Positions 9,179-17,603 of a stretch of DNA of 64,000 nucleotides are shown piece after piece. Location: the NCBI RefSeq assembly GCF_025770765.1, contig NZ_JANZKY010000003.1:186001-250000 (forward strand), given 5' to 3'. Both the position numbers and the translations under genes were made by a program. The notes under the pieces were generated by a model. The model had not been told where the DNA came from. It was given only the letters and a program-made list of their open reading frames with translations, and did no database searches. How positions within the stretch are numbered: position 1 is the first letter of the stretch; each line of letters begins with the position of its first letter. Origin of the DNA: Propionivibrio soli (GTDB lineage: Bacteria; Pseudomonadota; Gammaproteobacteria; Burkholderiales; Rhodocyclaceae).

Positions 9179-10090
9179 ATGGATGAGGGCAGAACGCCCG
9201 GAACGAGGCAACGTATGGCATACAGCAGATCGAGAACCGAGAAGGTCGACGTGCGTGGCGTCCGATACAACGTCCGTCACTGGGGACCGGCCGATGCGCC
9301 GGTGGTGTTTTTCCTGCACGGCTGGATGGATTGTTCGCCGACCTTTCAGTTTCTGGTGGATGCGTTGAGCCAACCGTGGCACGTCATCGCTCCCGACTGG
9401 CGCGGGTACGGCGAGTCCGAATGGCTCTCGCGTCCCTACTGGCACGCGGATTACTACGCCGACCTCGATTGTTTGCTCGACCACTACTCGCCCGGACGGC
9501 CGGCCCGGATCGTCGGCCACAGCATGGGTGCGAACATCTCTGCAGTTTATGCCGGCGTGCGCCCGCAGAGGGTCGCGCAACTCGTGATGCTCGATTTCCT
9601 CGGACTCAAACCGCCGGTGGATGACGATTCCCCGGCATTGATCAGCAAGTGGCTCCATAACGTCCAGGAACAACCGCGGCTGAGCGTCTTCAATAGCAGC
9701 GAGGCGCTTGCCGCTCGCCTGATGGATCTCAATCCGCGGCTTACCGAGAGCCGTGCGGCGTTTCTTTCGTGGAATGTCAGCCGGGTACGGATGGGCAACG
9801 TGGTCGAAATGGCGTGCGACCCGTGGCATCGAGTTCCGTCGCCGAACGTCTACCGGATCGAGGATGCGATGGCGAGTTGGAGCCGCATCGAAGCGCCGGT
9901 CTTACTCCTCGTCGCGACCCACGGCTTCGTCAATCGCCGATTCGGCAACGAGCCCGAAGAGTTCGCGCGGCGTACTGGCGCGTTCAAGTGCTTGGAGATC
10001 GTGAACATTCCCGATTCCGGCCATAACGTCCAGCACGATCAGCCGGAGCGTGTCGCGGAAGCCATCGAGGCATTCCTTGCCAGGGATTGA
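9179..10090 (+). CDS. Alpha/beta hydrolase
   Basis: A 303-residue alpha/beta-hydrolase-fold enzyme. The oxyanion segment FFLHGWMD, APDWRGYGES, the nucleophile elbow GHSMGAN (Ser about 115) and the C-terminal catalytic His in DSGHNVQHDQP are all present. The acid is likely in the LLVATHG region. The substrate is unknown; no signal peptide is seen, so it is probably cytoplasmic. ATGs at 9179 and 9215 are both possible; the second is preceded by GAGGC. It follows tilS after 18 bases and may be co-transcribed with accA-tilS. Confidence 0.85.
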   Translation: MDEGRTPGTRQRMAYSRSRTEKVDVRGVRYNVRHWGPADAPVVFFLHGWMDCSPTFQFLVDALSQPWHVIAPDWRGYGESEWLSRPYWHADYYADLDCLLDHYSPGRPARIVGHSMGANISAVYAGVRPQRVAQLVMLDFLGLKPPVDDDSPALISKWLHNVQEQPRLSVFNSSEALAARLMDLNPRLTESRAAFLSWNVSRVRMGNVVEMACDPWHRVPSPNVYRIEDAMASWSRIEAPVLLLVATHGFVNRRFGNEPEEFARRTGAFKCLEIVNIPDSGHNVQHDQPERVAEAIEAFLARD

Positions 10091-10321
10091 GCGCAGCCAC
10101 CACTCACGCCCAGGGAAAGGAACGCGACCGCCAAACGCGGTGCTGCGCGTCTCGTCCTCGCCGTTAGGGCATGTAGTCCATCTATCGTCGCCAGTCGGCA
10201 GATGAACGGTCACTGTTGTACAGCGGTCTATGTGGAGTGACGGCACGCCGAAATCCTTGCCCGTGGGCCGCGCCGACTTATCCGTATCCTGCCTGATTCT
10301 CTCAATAGAGTTCTTACCCCA

Positions 10322-11488
10322 ATGCCTCCTCGACGTTTCATTCTCTTTGCCACTTCGCTGATCGCCGTTTTGCACGCCTACATCGGATTGCGCATCTTGC
10401 CCGACGCCCGAGTCGGCCTTGCCGCCACGGCGGCGGGGATCTTTTTCCTTGTCCTCTCCGCGCTGCTGATTCCTGTCGGGCTGCTGGCACGGGCGTTGCC
10501 GAGCCGGCTCGGAAAACAATACGGAAAGCTGGTGGGGTTGCTCGTCTGGCCGGGTTTGATCGCCATCGGGCTTTTCTCTTCGCTATTCGTCCTAACCCTC
10601 TTACGTGATGTAGCGCTCGTTCCGGCGCTGGTGTTCGTCGATGAGCCGACGCTATCCGCCTTTGTGCTGTACTCCGCCCGCACCGTCCCAGTATTAGCGT
10701 TGCTGCTCACTTCGATCGGCCTCTACAACGCGCGCCGTACGCCGGGCGTTGTTCATGTCGATATTCGTGTGCCACGTCTGCATGCATCGTTGCATGGGCT
10801 GACGATTACGCAGCTCTCCGATATTCACGTCGGCCCGACGATCGGGCGCCGCTTCATCGAGCGGATCGTCGAAAAGGTGAATGGAATCGAGAGCGACCTG
10901 ATCGCGATTACCGGTGACCTCGTGGACGGCAGCGTCCGGGATCTGGCGGCGCATGTCGAGCCGTTGTCGGCGTTGAAGGCCAAGCACGGAACATATTTCG
11001 TGACGGGCAATCACGAGTACTACTCCGGTGCGGCGGCATGGGTGACCGAATTGCGGCGGCTCGGCCTACGGGTGTTGGAAAATGAGCATGTTGTGCTCGA
11101 ACATCGCGGTGCGCCGCTGGTCGTTGCCGGCGTGACGGATTTCAGCGCACATCAATTCGACGAGCGCAAGCGCAGCGATCCGGCCGTCGCATTGCATGGG
11201 GCGCCGGAGGATGCCGTACTCCGCATTTTGTTGGCGCATCAGCCGCGCTCGGCGGACGCGGCCGAACGTGCTGGGTTCGATCTGCAGTTATCCGGCCATA
11301 CCCATGGGGGACAGTTCCTGCCCTGGAACTTCTTCGTCCGCTTCCAGCAACCCTATGTTGCCGGCCTGCATCGGCTGCGCAACATGTGGATCTATATCAG
11401 CCGGGGAACCGGCTACTGGGGACCGCCGAAACGTCTGGGCGCCCCCGCCGAAATCACTCGGTTGCGCCTGCTTGCTGTTGATGCCTGA
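10322..11488 (+). CDS. Membrane-anchored metallophosphoesterase
   Basis: A 388-residue protein with two parts. Residues 1-140 hold about four transmembrane helices. Residues about 155-385 form a calcineurin-like phosphoesterase with all metal motifs: SDIHVG, GDLVDG, GNHEYY, LAHQP and SGHTHGGQ. The layout resembles the YkuE/YaeI-type family, some of which act on lipid-linked phosphates such as UDP-diacylglucosamine; the substrate here is not determined. The 231-base gap upstream holds no gene that I can support. It is convergent with truC. Confidence 0.88.
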   Translation: MPPRRFILFATSLIAVLHAYIGLRILPDARVGLAATAAGIFFLVLSALLIPVGLLARALPSRLGKQYGKLVGLLVWPGLIAIGLFSSLFVLTLLRDVALVPALVFVDEPTLSAFVLYSARTVPVLALLLTSIGLYNARRTPGVVHVDIRVPRLHASLHGLTITQLSDIHVGPTIGRRFIERIVEKVNGIESDLIAITGDLVDGSVRDLAAHVEPLSALKAKHGTYFVTGNHEYYSGAAAWVTELRRLGLRVLENEHVVLEHRGAPLVVAGVTDFSAHQFDERKRSDPAVALHGAPEDAVLRILLAHQPRSADAAERAGFDLQLSGHTHGGQFLPWNFFVRFQQPYVAGLHRLRNMWIYISRGTGYWGPPKRLGAPAEITRLRLLAVDA

Positions 11489-11525
11489 TTCGCGGGGCGT
11501 GTTGCCACAAAACCGCAGCGCTGAG

Positions 11526-12266
11526 TCAGTCGCCCGGCGGCATCACACTTTTCCAGCCCAGTTGATCGGCAACCAAGGAGAAATCGGGTGTCAGCGCGGC
11601 GCGCAGTTCGAGCGGCCGGCCCGTTACCGGGTGGGATAGGCGAATGGAGGTGCAGGCGAGAAGGAGCCGGCGGCAACCGAACAGATCCTGGAACAATCGA
11701 TTGTGCCGCCCCTTGCCGTAAGTGGCATCGCCAATGATCGGGTGGGAAATGAACTTCATGTGTCGGCGCAATTGATGTCGGCGGCCTGTTTCGGGCAGGA
11801 GTTCGACCAGCGCATAGCGGCTCGTGGAATATGCGTCGACGCGATACGGCAACTCGACGGTGGCCAGGCGGCGAAAGCCCGTGGCCGCCGGTTGCGCGGC
11901 GCCAGGCCCGCCGATGGGGGCATCGTACTCGTCGACGACGCGGGTAAGCGCATGGTTGATACGGCCTGCTTCGTCCGGGTATCCACGCACGATGGCTAAG
12001 TAGCGCTTCTCGACCTTCTGCGCGGTGAGCTGCCCTCCCAGTTGGGCATTGACCTCCGGGGTCAAGGCGAAGAGAAGCACGCCGGACGTTCCCCGGTCGA
12101 GACGATGGGCAGGGTACACCCGGCGTCCGATCTGGTCGCGCAGCATCTGTACAGCGAAGCGCGTTTCCCGGCGGTCGATGGAGCTGCGATGGACTAGCAG
12201 GCCGGAGGGCTTGTTGACCGCGATCAGGTATTCGTCTCGGTAGATGACGATCAGTTCGTCTTTCAC
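11526..12266 (-). CDS. truC: tRNA pseudouridine(65) synthase
   Basis: A 246-residue RluA-family pseudouridine synthase. The catalytic motif is [13 protein letters not shown], with the conserved Asp. The N-terminus ([39 protein letters not shown]) and the length match TruC, which makes pseudouridine 65 in tRNA-Ile and tRNA-Asp, better than RluA/C/D. No S4 domain is present. Its GTG start overlaps the ychJ stop in a GTGA arrangement, so the two are translationally coupled. The gene is convergent with the metallophosphoesterase gene. Confidence 0.88.
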   Translation of the reverse strand: MKDELIVIYRDEYLIAVNKPSGLLVHRSSIDRRETRFAVQMLRDQIGRRVYPAHRLDRGTSGVLLFALTPEVNAQLGGQLTAQKVEKRYLAIVRGYPDEAGRINHALTRVVDEYDAPIGGPGAAQPAATGFRRLATVELPYRVDAYSTSRYALVELLPETGRRHQLRRHMKFISHPIIGDATYGKGRHNRLFQDLFGCRRLLLACTSIRLSHPVTGRPLELRAALTPDFSLVADQLGWKSVMPPGD

Positions 12267-12709
12267 TCTTGCTCCGCCGTTCGCGGTGCGGCGTGCATGT
12301 CGCCCTCAACGTAGCACCAACAGCCCCCCTCGCGCACGAAACGGCTGGTCTCATGCATACGATGTGCTCGGCCGCCAACCTTGTAGCGGGCCACGAACTC
12401 GACAATGGCGGTATCGGGGGTCGCGGACTCCGTTCGCTTTATTTCAAGCCCAAGCCAGCGCGTACCGTCAGCAGAAAGGCCGAGCGACGTTGGGCGGGTG
12501 TTCGGATGCCACGTGGAGAGTAGATACGGTTCCAATTGCAGCACGTAGCCGCTGTAGCGCGACCGCATCAAGGCTTCGGCGTCGGGTGCCAAGGCTCCGG
12601 CGTGATAACGCCCGCAACACGCGGCATACTTCGTGCGCCCGCAAGGACAAGGATCGTCGGGAGACGGCAAGAGGCCGTCGTTCGGCGCACTTTTAGAGCG
12701 GCGACTCAA
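12263..12709 (-). CDS. ychJ: YchJ-family protein with SEC-C-like metal-binding motif
   Basis: A 148-residue YchJ/UPF0225 protein. The N-terminal Cys cluster [17 protein letters not shown] resembles the zinc-binding SEC-C motif. The rest, including [19 protein letters not shown] and [20 protein letters not shown], is the NTF2-like YchJ middle domain. Function is unknown. The start is TTG at 12709, overlapping the upstream GntR stop by four bases (TTGA) with AGGA just before it. Upstream and downstream four-base overlaps make this the middle of a tightly coupled set. Confidence 0.85.
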   Translation of the reverse strand: MSRRSKSAPNDGLLPSPDDPCPCGRTKYAACCGRYHAGALAPDAEALMRSRYSGYVLQLEPYLLSTWHPNTRPTSLGLSADGTRWLGLEIKRTESATPDTAIVEFVARYKVGGRAHRMHETSRFVREGGCWCYVEGDMHAAPRTAEQE

Positions 12710-13419
12710 GGTTCCTGCCAGTTGGAAACGAAGCGGGTGCGCACATTCTTCAAGTGTCTATGCATTGCGGCGCGCGCGGCCTTCGTGTCGCCGGCCTTGA
12801 TTGCTTCGAGAATCTCCCGGTGCTCGAGGATCGCACGCTGCCATACATGCTCATTATGGAAGTGGTCTTCCAGGCACAGGTAGAGCGGTTGCTCGCGCGT
12901 CGTCCAGAGCGCCTGCATGACAAGAGCTAGGGCACTGTTGCCTGACGCCTCGGCGATGGCGAAGTGGAATTGGCGGTCATATTGCAGCCGCCGATTGTCT
13001 CCTGCCGAGCAGACGACCATGTCAGACAGGGCGTCGGCAATCGCGGTGATCTTCGCCGGCGTCGCATTCTTCGCGGCGAGTGCAGCGACATCGGGTTCGA
13101 TCAAATCGCGGGCAGCAAGGATCTCGAATGGCCCTGGCATGGGCGTGACGCTCGTGCCATTGATTCCGGAGGAGGTATGCTCGCTTGCCCGTTCAAGGAC
13201 GAACACCCCGGCACCGCCGCGGATTTCCACACGCCCCTCGACTTCAAGCGCGATCAGCGCTTCCCGTACCGTTGGCCGGCTGACACTGAGTTGGTCGGCG
13301 AGCGCGCGTTCGGCGGGCAGCCGTTCACCCGGGCGGTATTCTCCCGAGTCGATGACGCGGGCAATCTGGTCCGCGATCTGGCGGTACAGGCGACGGGTTT
13401 CGATCGATTGGATGGGCAC
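12706..13419 (-). CDS. FadR-subfamily GntR regulator, downstream tandem copy
   Basis: A 237-residue regulator with an N-terminal winged HTH ([40 protein letters not shown]) and a C-terminal FCD ligand domain. The FCD His residues are in [11 protein letters not shown] and AAMHRHLKN. It is clearly a paralogue of the gene just upstream (13428-14156), with about two thirds of residues identical by eye and the same ending, SNWQE. The start is GTG with GAGGAAG upstream. Regulators of this subfamily usually sense organic or sugar acids; no such catabolic genes adjoin it. Confidence 0.9.
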   Translation of the reverse strand: MPIQSIETRRLYRQIADQIARVIDSGEYRPGERLPAERALADQLSVSRPTVREALIALEVEGRVEIRGGAGVFVLERASEHTSSGINGTSVTPMPGPFEILAARDLIEPDVAALAAKNATPAKITAIADALSDMVVCSAGDNRRLQYDRQFHFAIAEASGNSALALVMQALWTTREQPLYLCLEDHFHNEHVWQRAILEHREILEAIKAGDTKAARAAMHRHLKNVRTRFVSNWQEP

Positions 13420-13427
13420 GGTCTTCC

Positions 13428-14156
13428 TCAGGACTCTTGCCAGTTGGATATGTAGCGGCGGCGAGCGTTGTTCAGATGCCGGTGCATCGCGGCGCGAGCC
13501 GCCTTGGCGTCACCGCGTTTGACCGCTTCGAGAATCTCGCGGTGCTCGATGATGGCGCGCTGCCAGACGGCTTCGTTATGAAAGTGGTCCTGCAGACGAA
13601 TGTACAGAGGGTCCGCCCGCATCACCCAGAGAATCTCTACAGTATGGACAAGCGCCGTGTTGCCGGTGGCTTCGGCGAGACTGAAATGGAACTGGTGGTC
13701 GAGTTCAAGGTGTTTCGGATCGCCGGCGGAGCAGCAGACCATGTCGCCTAACGCACGTGCCATTACCGATATCGATTCGGGTGTCGCGTGCTTGGCGGCC
13801 AACGATGCGACCTCCTGTTCGATCAGGTCGCGCGCATACAGGACCTCGAGCGGGCCTGGGGGCGGAAGGTTACCGAGTCGCGACGAAAACGACGAAGGCG
13901 CTTTGTCCTCCGGATGCGGATCGCTACGTTCCGCGACAAAAACGCCTGTGCCGCCACGGATGTCGACCCATCCCTCGACTTCCAAGGCGATCAGTGCTTC
14001 ACGTACGCTCGGTCGGCTGACGCTGAACTGTGCCGCGAGCAGGCGTTCCGGGGGAAGGCGCTCGCCGGGCTTGTACTCGCCAGCCTCGATCAGCCGGCTG
14101 ATCTGGTCGGCGATCTGCCGATACAGGCGTCTGCTTTCAATGGTTTCGATCGGCAT
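13428..14156 (-). CDS. FadR-subfamily GntR regulator, upstream tandem copy
   Basis: A 242-residue GntR/FadR-type regulator with winged HTH ([18 protein letters not shown]) and an all-helical FCD domain (HQFHFSLAEATGN, AAMHRHLNN). It is the first of two adjacent paralogues separated by eight bases, differing mainly in the linker at about residues 78-95. It is probably the first gene of a run GntR-GntR-ychJ-truC on the minus strand. Target genes are unknown. Tandem retention of two regulators suggests different ligands or heterodimers, which is inference. Confidence 0.9.
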   Translation of the reverse strand: MPIETIESRRLYRQIADQISRLIEAGEYKPGERLPPERLLAAQFSVSRPSVREALIALEVEGWVDIRGGTGVFVAERSDPHPEDKAPSSFSSRLGNLPPPGPLEVLYARDLIEQEVASLAAKHATPESISVMARALGDMVCCSAGDPKHLELDHQFHFSLAEATGNTALVHTVEILWVMRADPLYIRLQDHFHNEAVWQRAIIEHREILEAVKRGDAKAARAAMHRHLNNARRRYISNWQES

Positions 14157-14222
14157 GATGGGTGCAACTTATTGTTCTGGTCTTCGATTCGTTAGGGAAC
14201 GATCCGTCAAGCACCAGGAAAC

Positions 14223-14702
14223 TCAGTGCTTCATTCCTCCGTGCGCCGCGGCAGGCATCGCAGGTGCTGACTGTATGCGGCGGACAGGAGCGGCAATGTG
14301 CTGGGTCGAGCCGTCATCAAACGTGAGATCGATCGGCACTTCGTCGCCTTCCTGAAGCGGCTTCGTCATGTCAATCAGCATGACATGGTAGCTGCCTGGC
14401 TTGAGTTCGGTGCGGCCACCCGCCTTGATCTCGATGTCCGGGACGGGGCGCATTTTCATGACGCCGTTTTCATTGAGATGGGTATGCAACTCGACGGTCT
14501 TGGCGGCAGGGCTTGCGGCACGGATGAGCTTGCGATCAGCGGCGCTACTGTTGGAAATGACCATGAACGCGCCGGTGGTCGGCGCGCCGGGCGGCACGAG
14601 ACGAACATAGGGATCCTGGACCGCGATGCCGTCATCGGCATAGGTCGTGGGCGGCAATGTCGCGCACAGCAGCAGGCTCAGACCAATCAGTACTCGGCGC
14701 AT
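14223..14702 (-). CDS. Periplasmic copper chaperone PCu(A)C
   Basis: A 159-residue exported protein of the PCu(A)C family, which binds Cu(I) in the periplasm and passes it to the CuA site of cytochrome oxidase. After the signal peptide (MRRVLIGLSLLLCATLPPTTYA) comes the cupredoxin-like domain, with the HxnM...HxM site visible as ELHTHLNENGVMKM and SYHVMLID. A His/Met-rich tail (AAAHGGMKH) may add copper ligands. I chose the start at 14702 because TAGGAGGAA precedes it at ideal distance. It is the last gene of a three-gene copper operon with SCO1. Confidence 0.92.
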   Translation of the reverse strand: MRRVLIGLSLLLCATLPPTTYADDGIAVQDPYVRLVPPGAPTTGAFMVISNSSAADRKLIRAASPAAKTVELHTHLNENGVMKMRPVPDIEIKAGGRTELKPGSYHVMLIDMTKPLQEGDEVPIDLTFDDGSTQHIAAPVRRIQSAPAMPAAAHGGMKH

Positions 14703-14759
14703 CGTATTCCTCCTAGGAAACGTCACGGAGGACTTGGCCATGCTGCCTGACCGGTTTGC

Positions 14760-15380
14760 TCACTTCCGCAACGTACGGATCATATCAATGATCGCTTGGG
14801 GTGGCGAGCCGTGCGGCAACTGTGCAATCAGCTTCCCGCTGGCATCGATGACGTAGGTGAACGACGTGTGGTCGACGGAATACGGCTTGCCGTCGTCCGC
14901 CTTCTGTTTCATGTACCGAACGCCGTATTGCCGGGCTACCCGCGCGATATCGTCCACCGACCCCGTGACACCGACGATTTGAGGGTGAAAGAAGGGCGCA
15001 TAGGCTTTCAACACGTCGGTCGTGTCGCGCTCAGGATCGACAGAGACGAATACGCCGGCGACACCGGCCTGCTCTTCCGGAGTCAGCATCGAAAACGCTT
15101 GTCCCATGGCCGACAAGGCCGTTGGGCAGACATCGGGACAGAACGTGTAGCCAAAATAGACCAGCACGATGCGGCCGCGATAATCGGCGAGCGATAACGG
15201 TCCTTGGGGTCCTTGCAAGGAAAAATCTCCACCGGGAGGCAGGGAGGGGGCATGAGACCCCGGCGTGTCGTTCGATGCGCGGTTAGCGGTATCCGTTGCC
15301 GGCGGTTGCCAGAAAAAGGCAAGCCAGACGAGTAGGACCCCCAGGATCAGCGCGCTCGCAATCAGGATACGCTGCTTCAT
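14760..15380 (-). CDS. SCO1/SenC family copper-delivery protein
   Basis: A 206-residue membrane-anchored periplasmic thioredoxin-fold protein. The N-terminal helix (MKQRILIASALILGVLLVW) is followed by the copper site CPDVC and the distal His in SVDHTSFTYVID. SCO proteins help to load copper into the CuA centre of cytochrome c oxidase, in concert with PCu(A)C encoded next. The ATG at 15380 matches a standard start; a further 13 codons upstream are open but unlikely. It sits between the PCu(A)C gene and a small membrane protein gene on one transcript. Confidence 0.93.
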   Translation of the reverse strand: MKQRILIASALILGVLLVWLAFFWQPPATDTANRASNDTPGSHAPSLPPGGDFSLQGPQGPLSLADYRGRIVLVYFGYTFCPDVCPTALSAMGQAFSMLTPEEQAGVAGVFVSVDPERDTTDVLKAYAPFFHPQIVGVTGSVDDIARVARQYGVRYMKQKADDGKPYSVDHTSFTYVIDASGKLIAQLPHGSPPQAIIDMIRTLRK

Positions 15381-15393
15381 TGATGAGCCCTTG

Positions 15394-15867
15394 TCAGGAA
15401 CCGCCGTGCGCTGCAACATCGAAGTGGAAAGGCACGGCGAGGCGCTTCCCGTTTCGGGTAATGATGAACGTTGCTGCCCATTTCATCCTTCCCGTCACGC
15501 ATACCGGGAGCATCGCTTGGCCCGTGAATCGCGAGCCGTTTGCCGTCAGCGGAGTTCGGTTATAGCCCATGTCCATGTCGACACCCTGAAAATCGACTTC
15601 CAATTTCTCCGCTTGGGTGTCGGATAGCTTTACTGATACAGCCAAGGGTTTGACAGCCGGGATTGGGCGCGGGGTGATGTCGACGACGATTTCGCCCGCT
15701 TCCGGCAGAGGCACCGTGCAAGTACTATTGTTCAGATCGCAGGCCGCCACCGGAAGCTCTAGATCAGGTGTCGGATGGGCGGCCTTCCAGTACTTGTAGG
15801 CGATAACAGTGATGACGGCGAGCGCTAAAACGGCAACGATGCAGACAAGGAATATCGGTTTGCGCAT
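15394..15867 (-). CDS. Membrane-anchored periplasmic protein of unknown function in copper operon
   Basis: A 157-residue protein with an N-terminal transmembrane helix (PIFLVCIVAVLALAVITVIAYKYW) and a periplasmic domain predicted to be beta-rich. Cys43 and Cys50 (AACDLNNSTC) and a third Cys (MLPVCVTG) are visible, as is a Met-rich VDMDMGYNRT. It is the first gene before SCO1 and PCu(A)C with a 13-base gap, so a role in copper handling or oxidase assembly is likely from context. The shape resembles FixH/YtkA-like domains, but I cannot confirm a family. Confidence 0.75.
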   Translation of the reverse strand: MRKPIFLVCIVAVLALAVITVIAYKYWKAAHPTPDLELPVAACDLNNSTCTVPLPEAGEIVVDITPRPIPAVKPLAVSVKLSDTQAEKLEVDFQGVDMDMGYNRTPLTANGSRFTGQAMLPVCVTGRMKWAATFIITRNGKRLAVPFHFDVAAHGGS

Positions 15868-16252
15868 GCAGGTTAGTCAGCGTCGGTGGAATTTCAGGTA
15901 ATTACGGGCTGGCGTATCGCCGATTTTCTATACAAATTCGGTTATGGGCGTTGTTTCGGATGGTCTCCATGTCCGAATCTAGAAGCGTGTACCCCTTAAG
16001 TCAACGACTCCGAGGTATATAGCGGAAGGCGGGCGAGAGGCCGCACGAACAGGTGCTTCGCCCCGGCTAACGGCGGTTGTTCTTATCCGATAGGCATGGA
16101 ACTTGCGGCAGACGTGACGCGAACGGGTTGTTCGTCTACGATACTCGCCGCTTTCACGCGAAACTGACGTCGGCTGGCGGATGAGGATTGGGTTTGGCGG
16201 CTTCCGCTTCGATGTTGCGACGTTGCACCGAGGAAACGAAATCCAGCTATTC
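15868..16252. other. Divergent intergenic region, no gene supported
   Basis: These 385 bases separate the minus-strand copper operon from the plus-strand NirDL-type gene and must hold both promoters. I see AT-rich patches (near 15930-15945, and TATATA near 16016). I find no clean FNR/ANR box, terminator or open frame with protein-like composition. Confidence 0.3.
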
Positions 16253-17224
16253 ATGGAAAACGCACTCGACTCTCATCTGCTGAACGATTTTCAACGCGAT
16301 TTTCCGCTTTGCCCGGCTCCTTTTGCCGAGTTGGCGGCGAAGCTCGGTGTGGCGGAGAAAGCGGTTCTCGCGATGCTTGAGCAATTGCGCCGAGACGGCA
16401 AGATTTCGCGAGTAGGCGCCGTTTTTGCGCCAAAGCGGATCGGCGCCTCAACCTTGGTGGCGATGGCCGTGCCGGAAGAGAAAGCGGGCATCGTCAAGGA
16501 CGCAGTCAATCGTTTCCCTGAAGTCACGCACAACTACGAACGCGAGCATCGCTACAACCTCTGGTTCGTGGTGACCGCCGGGTCGGACGGCAGGCTACAA
16601 GCCGCGCTTGGGGCAATTGCCCGTGCCGCCGGTTATCCGCTCGTTGCGCTGCCTTTGGTTCAGGAATACCAGGTTGAACCCGAATCCGTGACCGAACCGC
16701 CCGCTACGGCGGCGAATACGGGGACCCCGCACGTGCGGGCCGAAACCTTCTCGCCGCCCCGGCCTCTGGACGAATTGGATCGCCGGCTGGTCGTGGCTTT
16801 GCAGGAGGGTATCCCGCTCTTCATCCGGCCGTTCTCGGTGCTTGCCAGCCGGGTCGGCTGTGACGAGAGCGAGGTCATCGAACGGGTACGCAGTTGGAGC
16901 GATGAGGGGTTGATTAAGCGTTTCGGGGTGGTCGTGCGCCAGCCCGAGCCAGCCGTCGGCGTGGACGCGCTCCTTGTGCATGACGTGCCGGATCAGGAGG
17001 CGGAGGTCATCGGTGAAAGGTTGGCCGCCGAACCCGGCGTATCCCTTTGTGCGCAACGTCAACGCGCTTTACCCGGCTGGCCTTACAACCTTTTCTGCAT
17101 GGTTCACGGAAGCTCGCGGGATGAGGTCATGGACAAGATTGCCGGCCTCCGCGATCGCCTGGCGCTTTCGCGCTATCCGAGCGACGTTCTGTTCTCGCGC
17201 GAGCGGCGAAAATCCGCACGGTGA
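16253..17224 (+). CDS. Fused NirDL-type siroheme decarboxylase (Lrp/AsnC-like)
   Basis: A 323-residue protein made of two Lrp/AsnC-like modules (about 1-150 and 170-320). Each has an HTH-like part and a RAM-like part with the signature of heme d1/alternative heme enzymes: HNYEREHRYNLWFVV in the first half and CAQRQRALPGWPYNLFCMVHG in the second. NirDL and AhbAB decarboxylate siroheme to 12,18-didecarboxysiroheme on the way to heme d1 or to heme by the siroheme route. No nirS, nirF or nirJ gene is nearby. The alternative reading, an AsnC transcription factor, is less likely given these motifs. I chose the ATG at 16253; an upstream start at 16181 would add 24 residues. Confidence 0.8.
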   Translation: MENALDSHLLNDFQRDFPLCPAPFAELAAKLGVAEKAVLAMLEQLRRDGKISRVGAVFAPKRIGASTLVAMAVPEEKAGIVKDAVNRFPEVTHNYEREHRYNLWFVVTAGSDGRLQAALGAIARAAGYPLVALPLVQEYQVEPESVTEPPATAANTGTPHVRAETFSPPRPLDELDRRLVVALQEGIPLFIRPFSVLASRVGCDESEVIERVRSWSDEGLIKRFGVVVRQPEPAVGVDALLVHDVPDQEAEVIGERLAAEPGVSLCAQRQRALPGWPYNLFCMVHGSSRDEVMDKIAGLRDRLALSRYPSDVLFSRERRKSAR

Positions 17225-17310
17225 TCGATGGTCAGTTGTGAACTTTTTCCTTGCCGGTCATCGCGTCGCGCCCTACAGTAACGTATCGCGTTAGGACCGG
17301 ATGCAGACCG

Positions 17311-17508
17311 ATGTCCGCAGGCAATGATTCTCTGGAATTGATTGACGATCTCGAACACTGCGCGGTCTGCCAGCACAGTGTCGACGTCCGGGGAATGGCC
17401 CAGATCGTTTGCTTGGCGCACTTGGATATCCGGCAACCTACGCAAACCTCGGTTTGCAGCGAGTTCGAGCCGAAGCGAGGGAAAAAGCCGGCTATTCGGC
17501 TTGATTGA
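17311..17508 (+). CDS. Small cysteine-containing protein, unrecognised
   Basis: A 65-residue open frame 86 bases downstream of the NirDL-type gene on the same strand. It is hydrophilic, with four cysteines spaced C17xxC20-x13-C34-x14-C49 and nearby histidines (H16, H22, H37), which would suit a small metal site. Codon composition and the acidic start (SLELIDDLEHCAVCQ) look protein-like. No strong Shine-Dalgarno is present. It fills most of the otherwise empty gap of about 380 bases before the cphA end. I do not recognise it, and it may be spurious. Confidence 0.4.
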   Translation: MSAGNDSLELIDDLEHCAVCQHSVDVRGMAQIVCLAHLDIRQPTQTSVCSEFEPKRGKKPAIRLD

Positions 17509-17603
17509 TCCCGGGGCGTCAAGCTCGCCCGCCGTCCCCGCGGCAATTGACCCGACGGCCGAAAGACGATGGTCGCGCGGACTCGGATCCGGCGGCTCTT
17601 CCT

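Noticed and set aside
17173-17445. 90-residue minus-strand frame in the gap after the NirDL-type gene
   Set aside because: It overlaps the end of the NirDL-type gene, lacks a ribosome site and has lower protein-like quality than the plus-strand cysteine frame.
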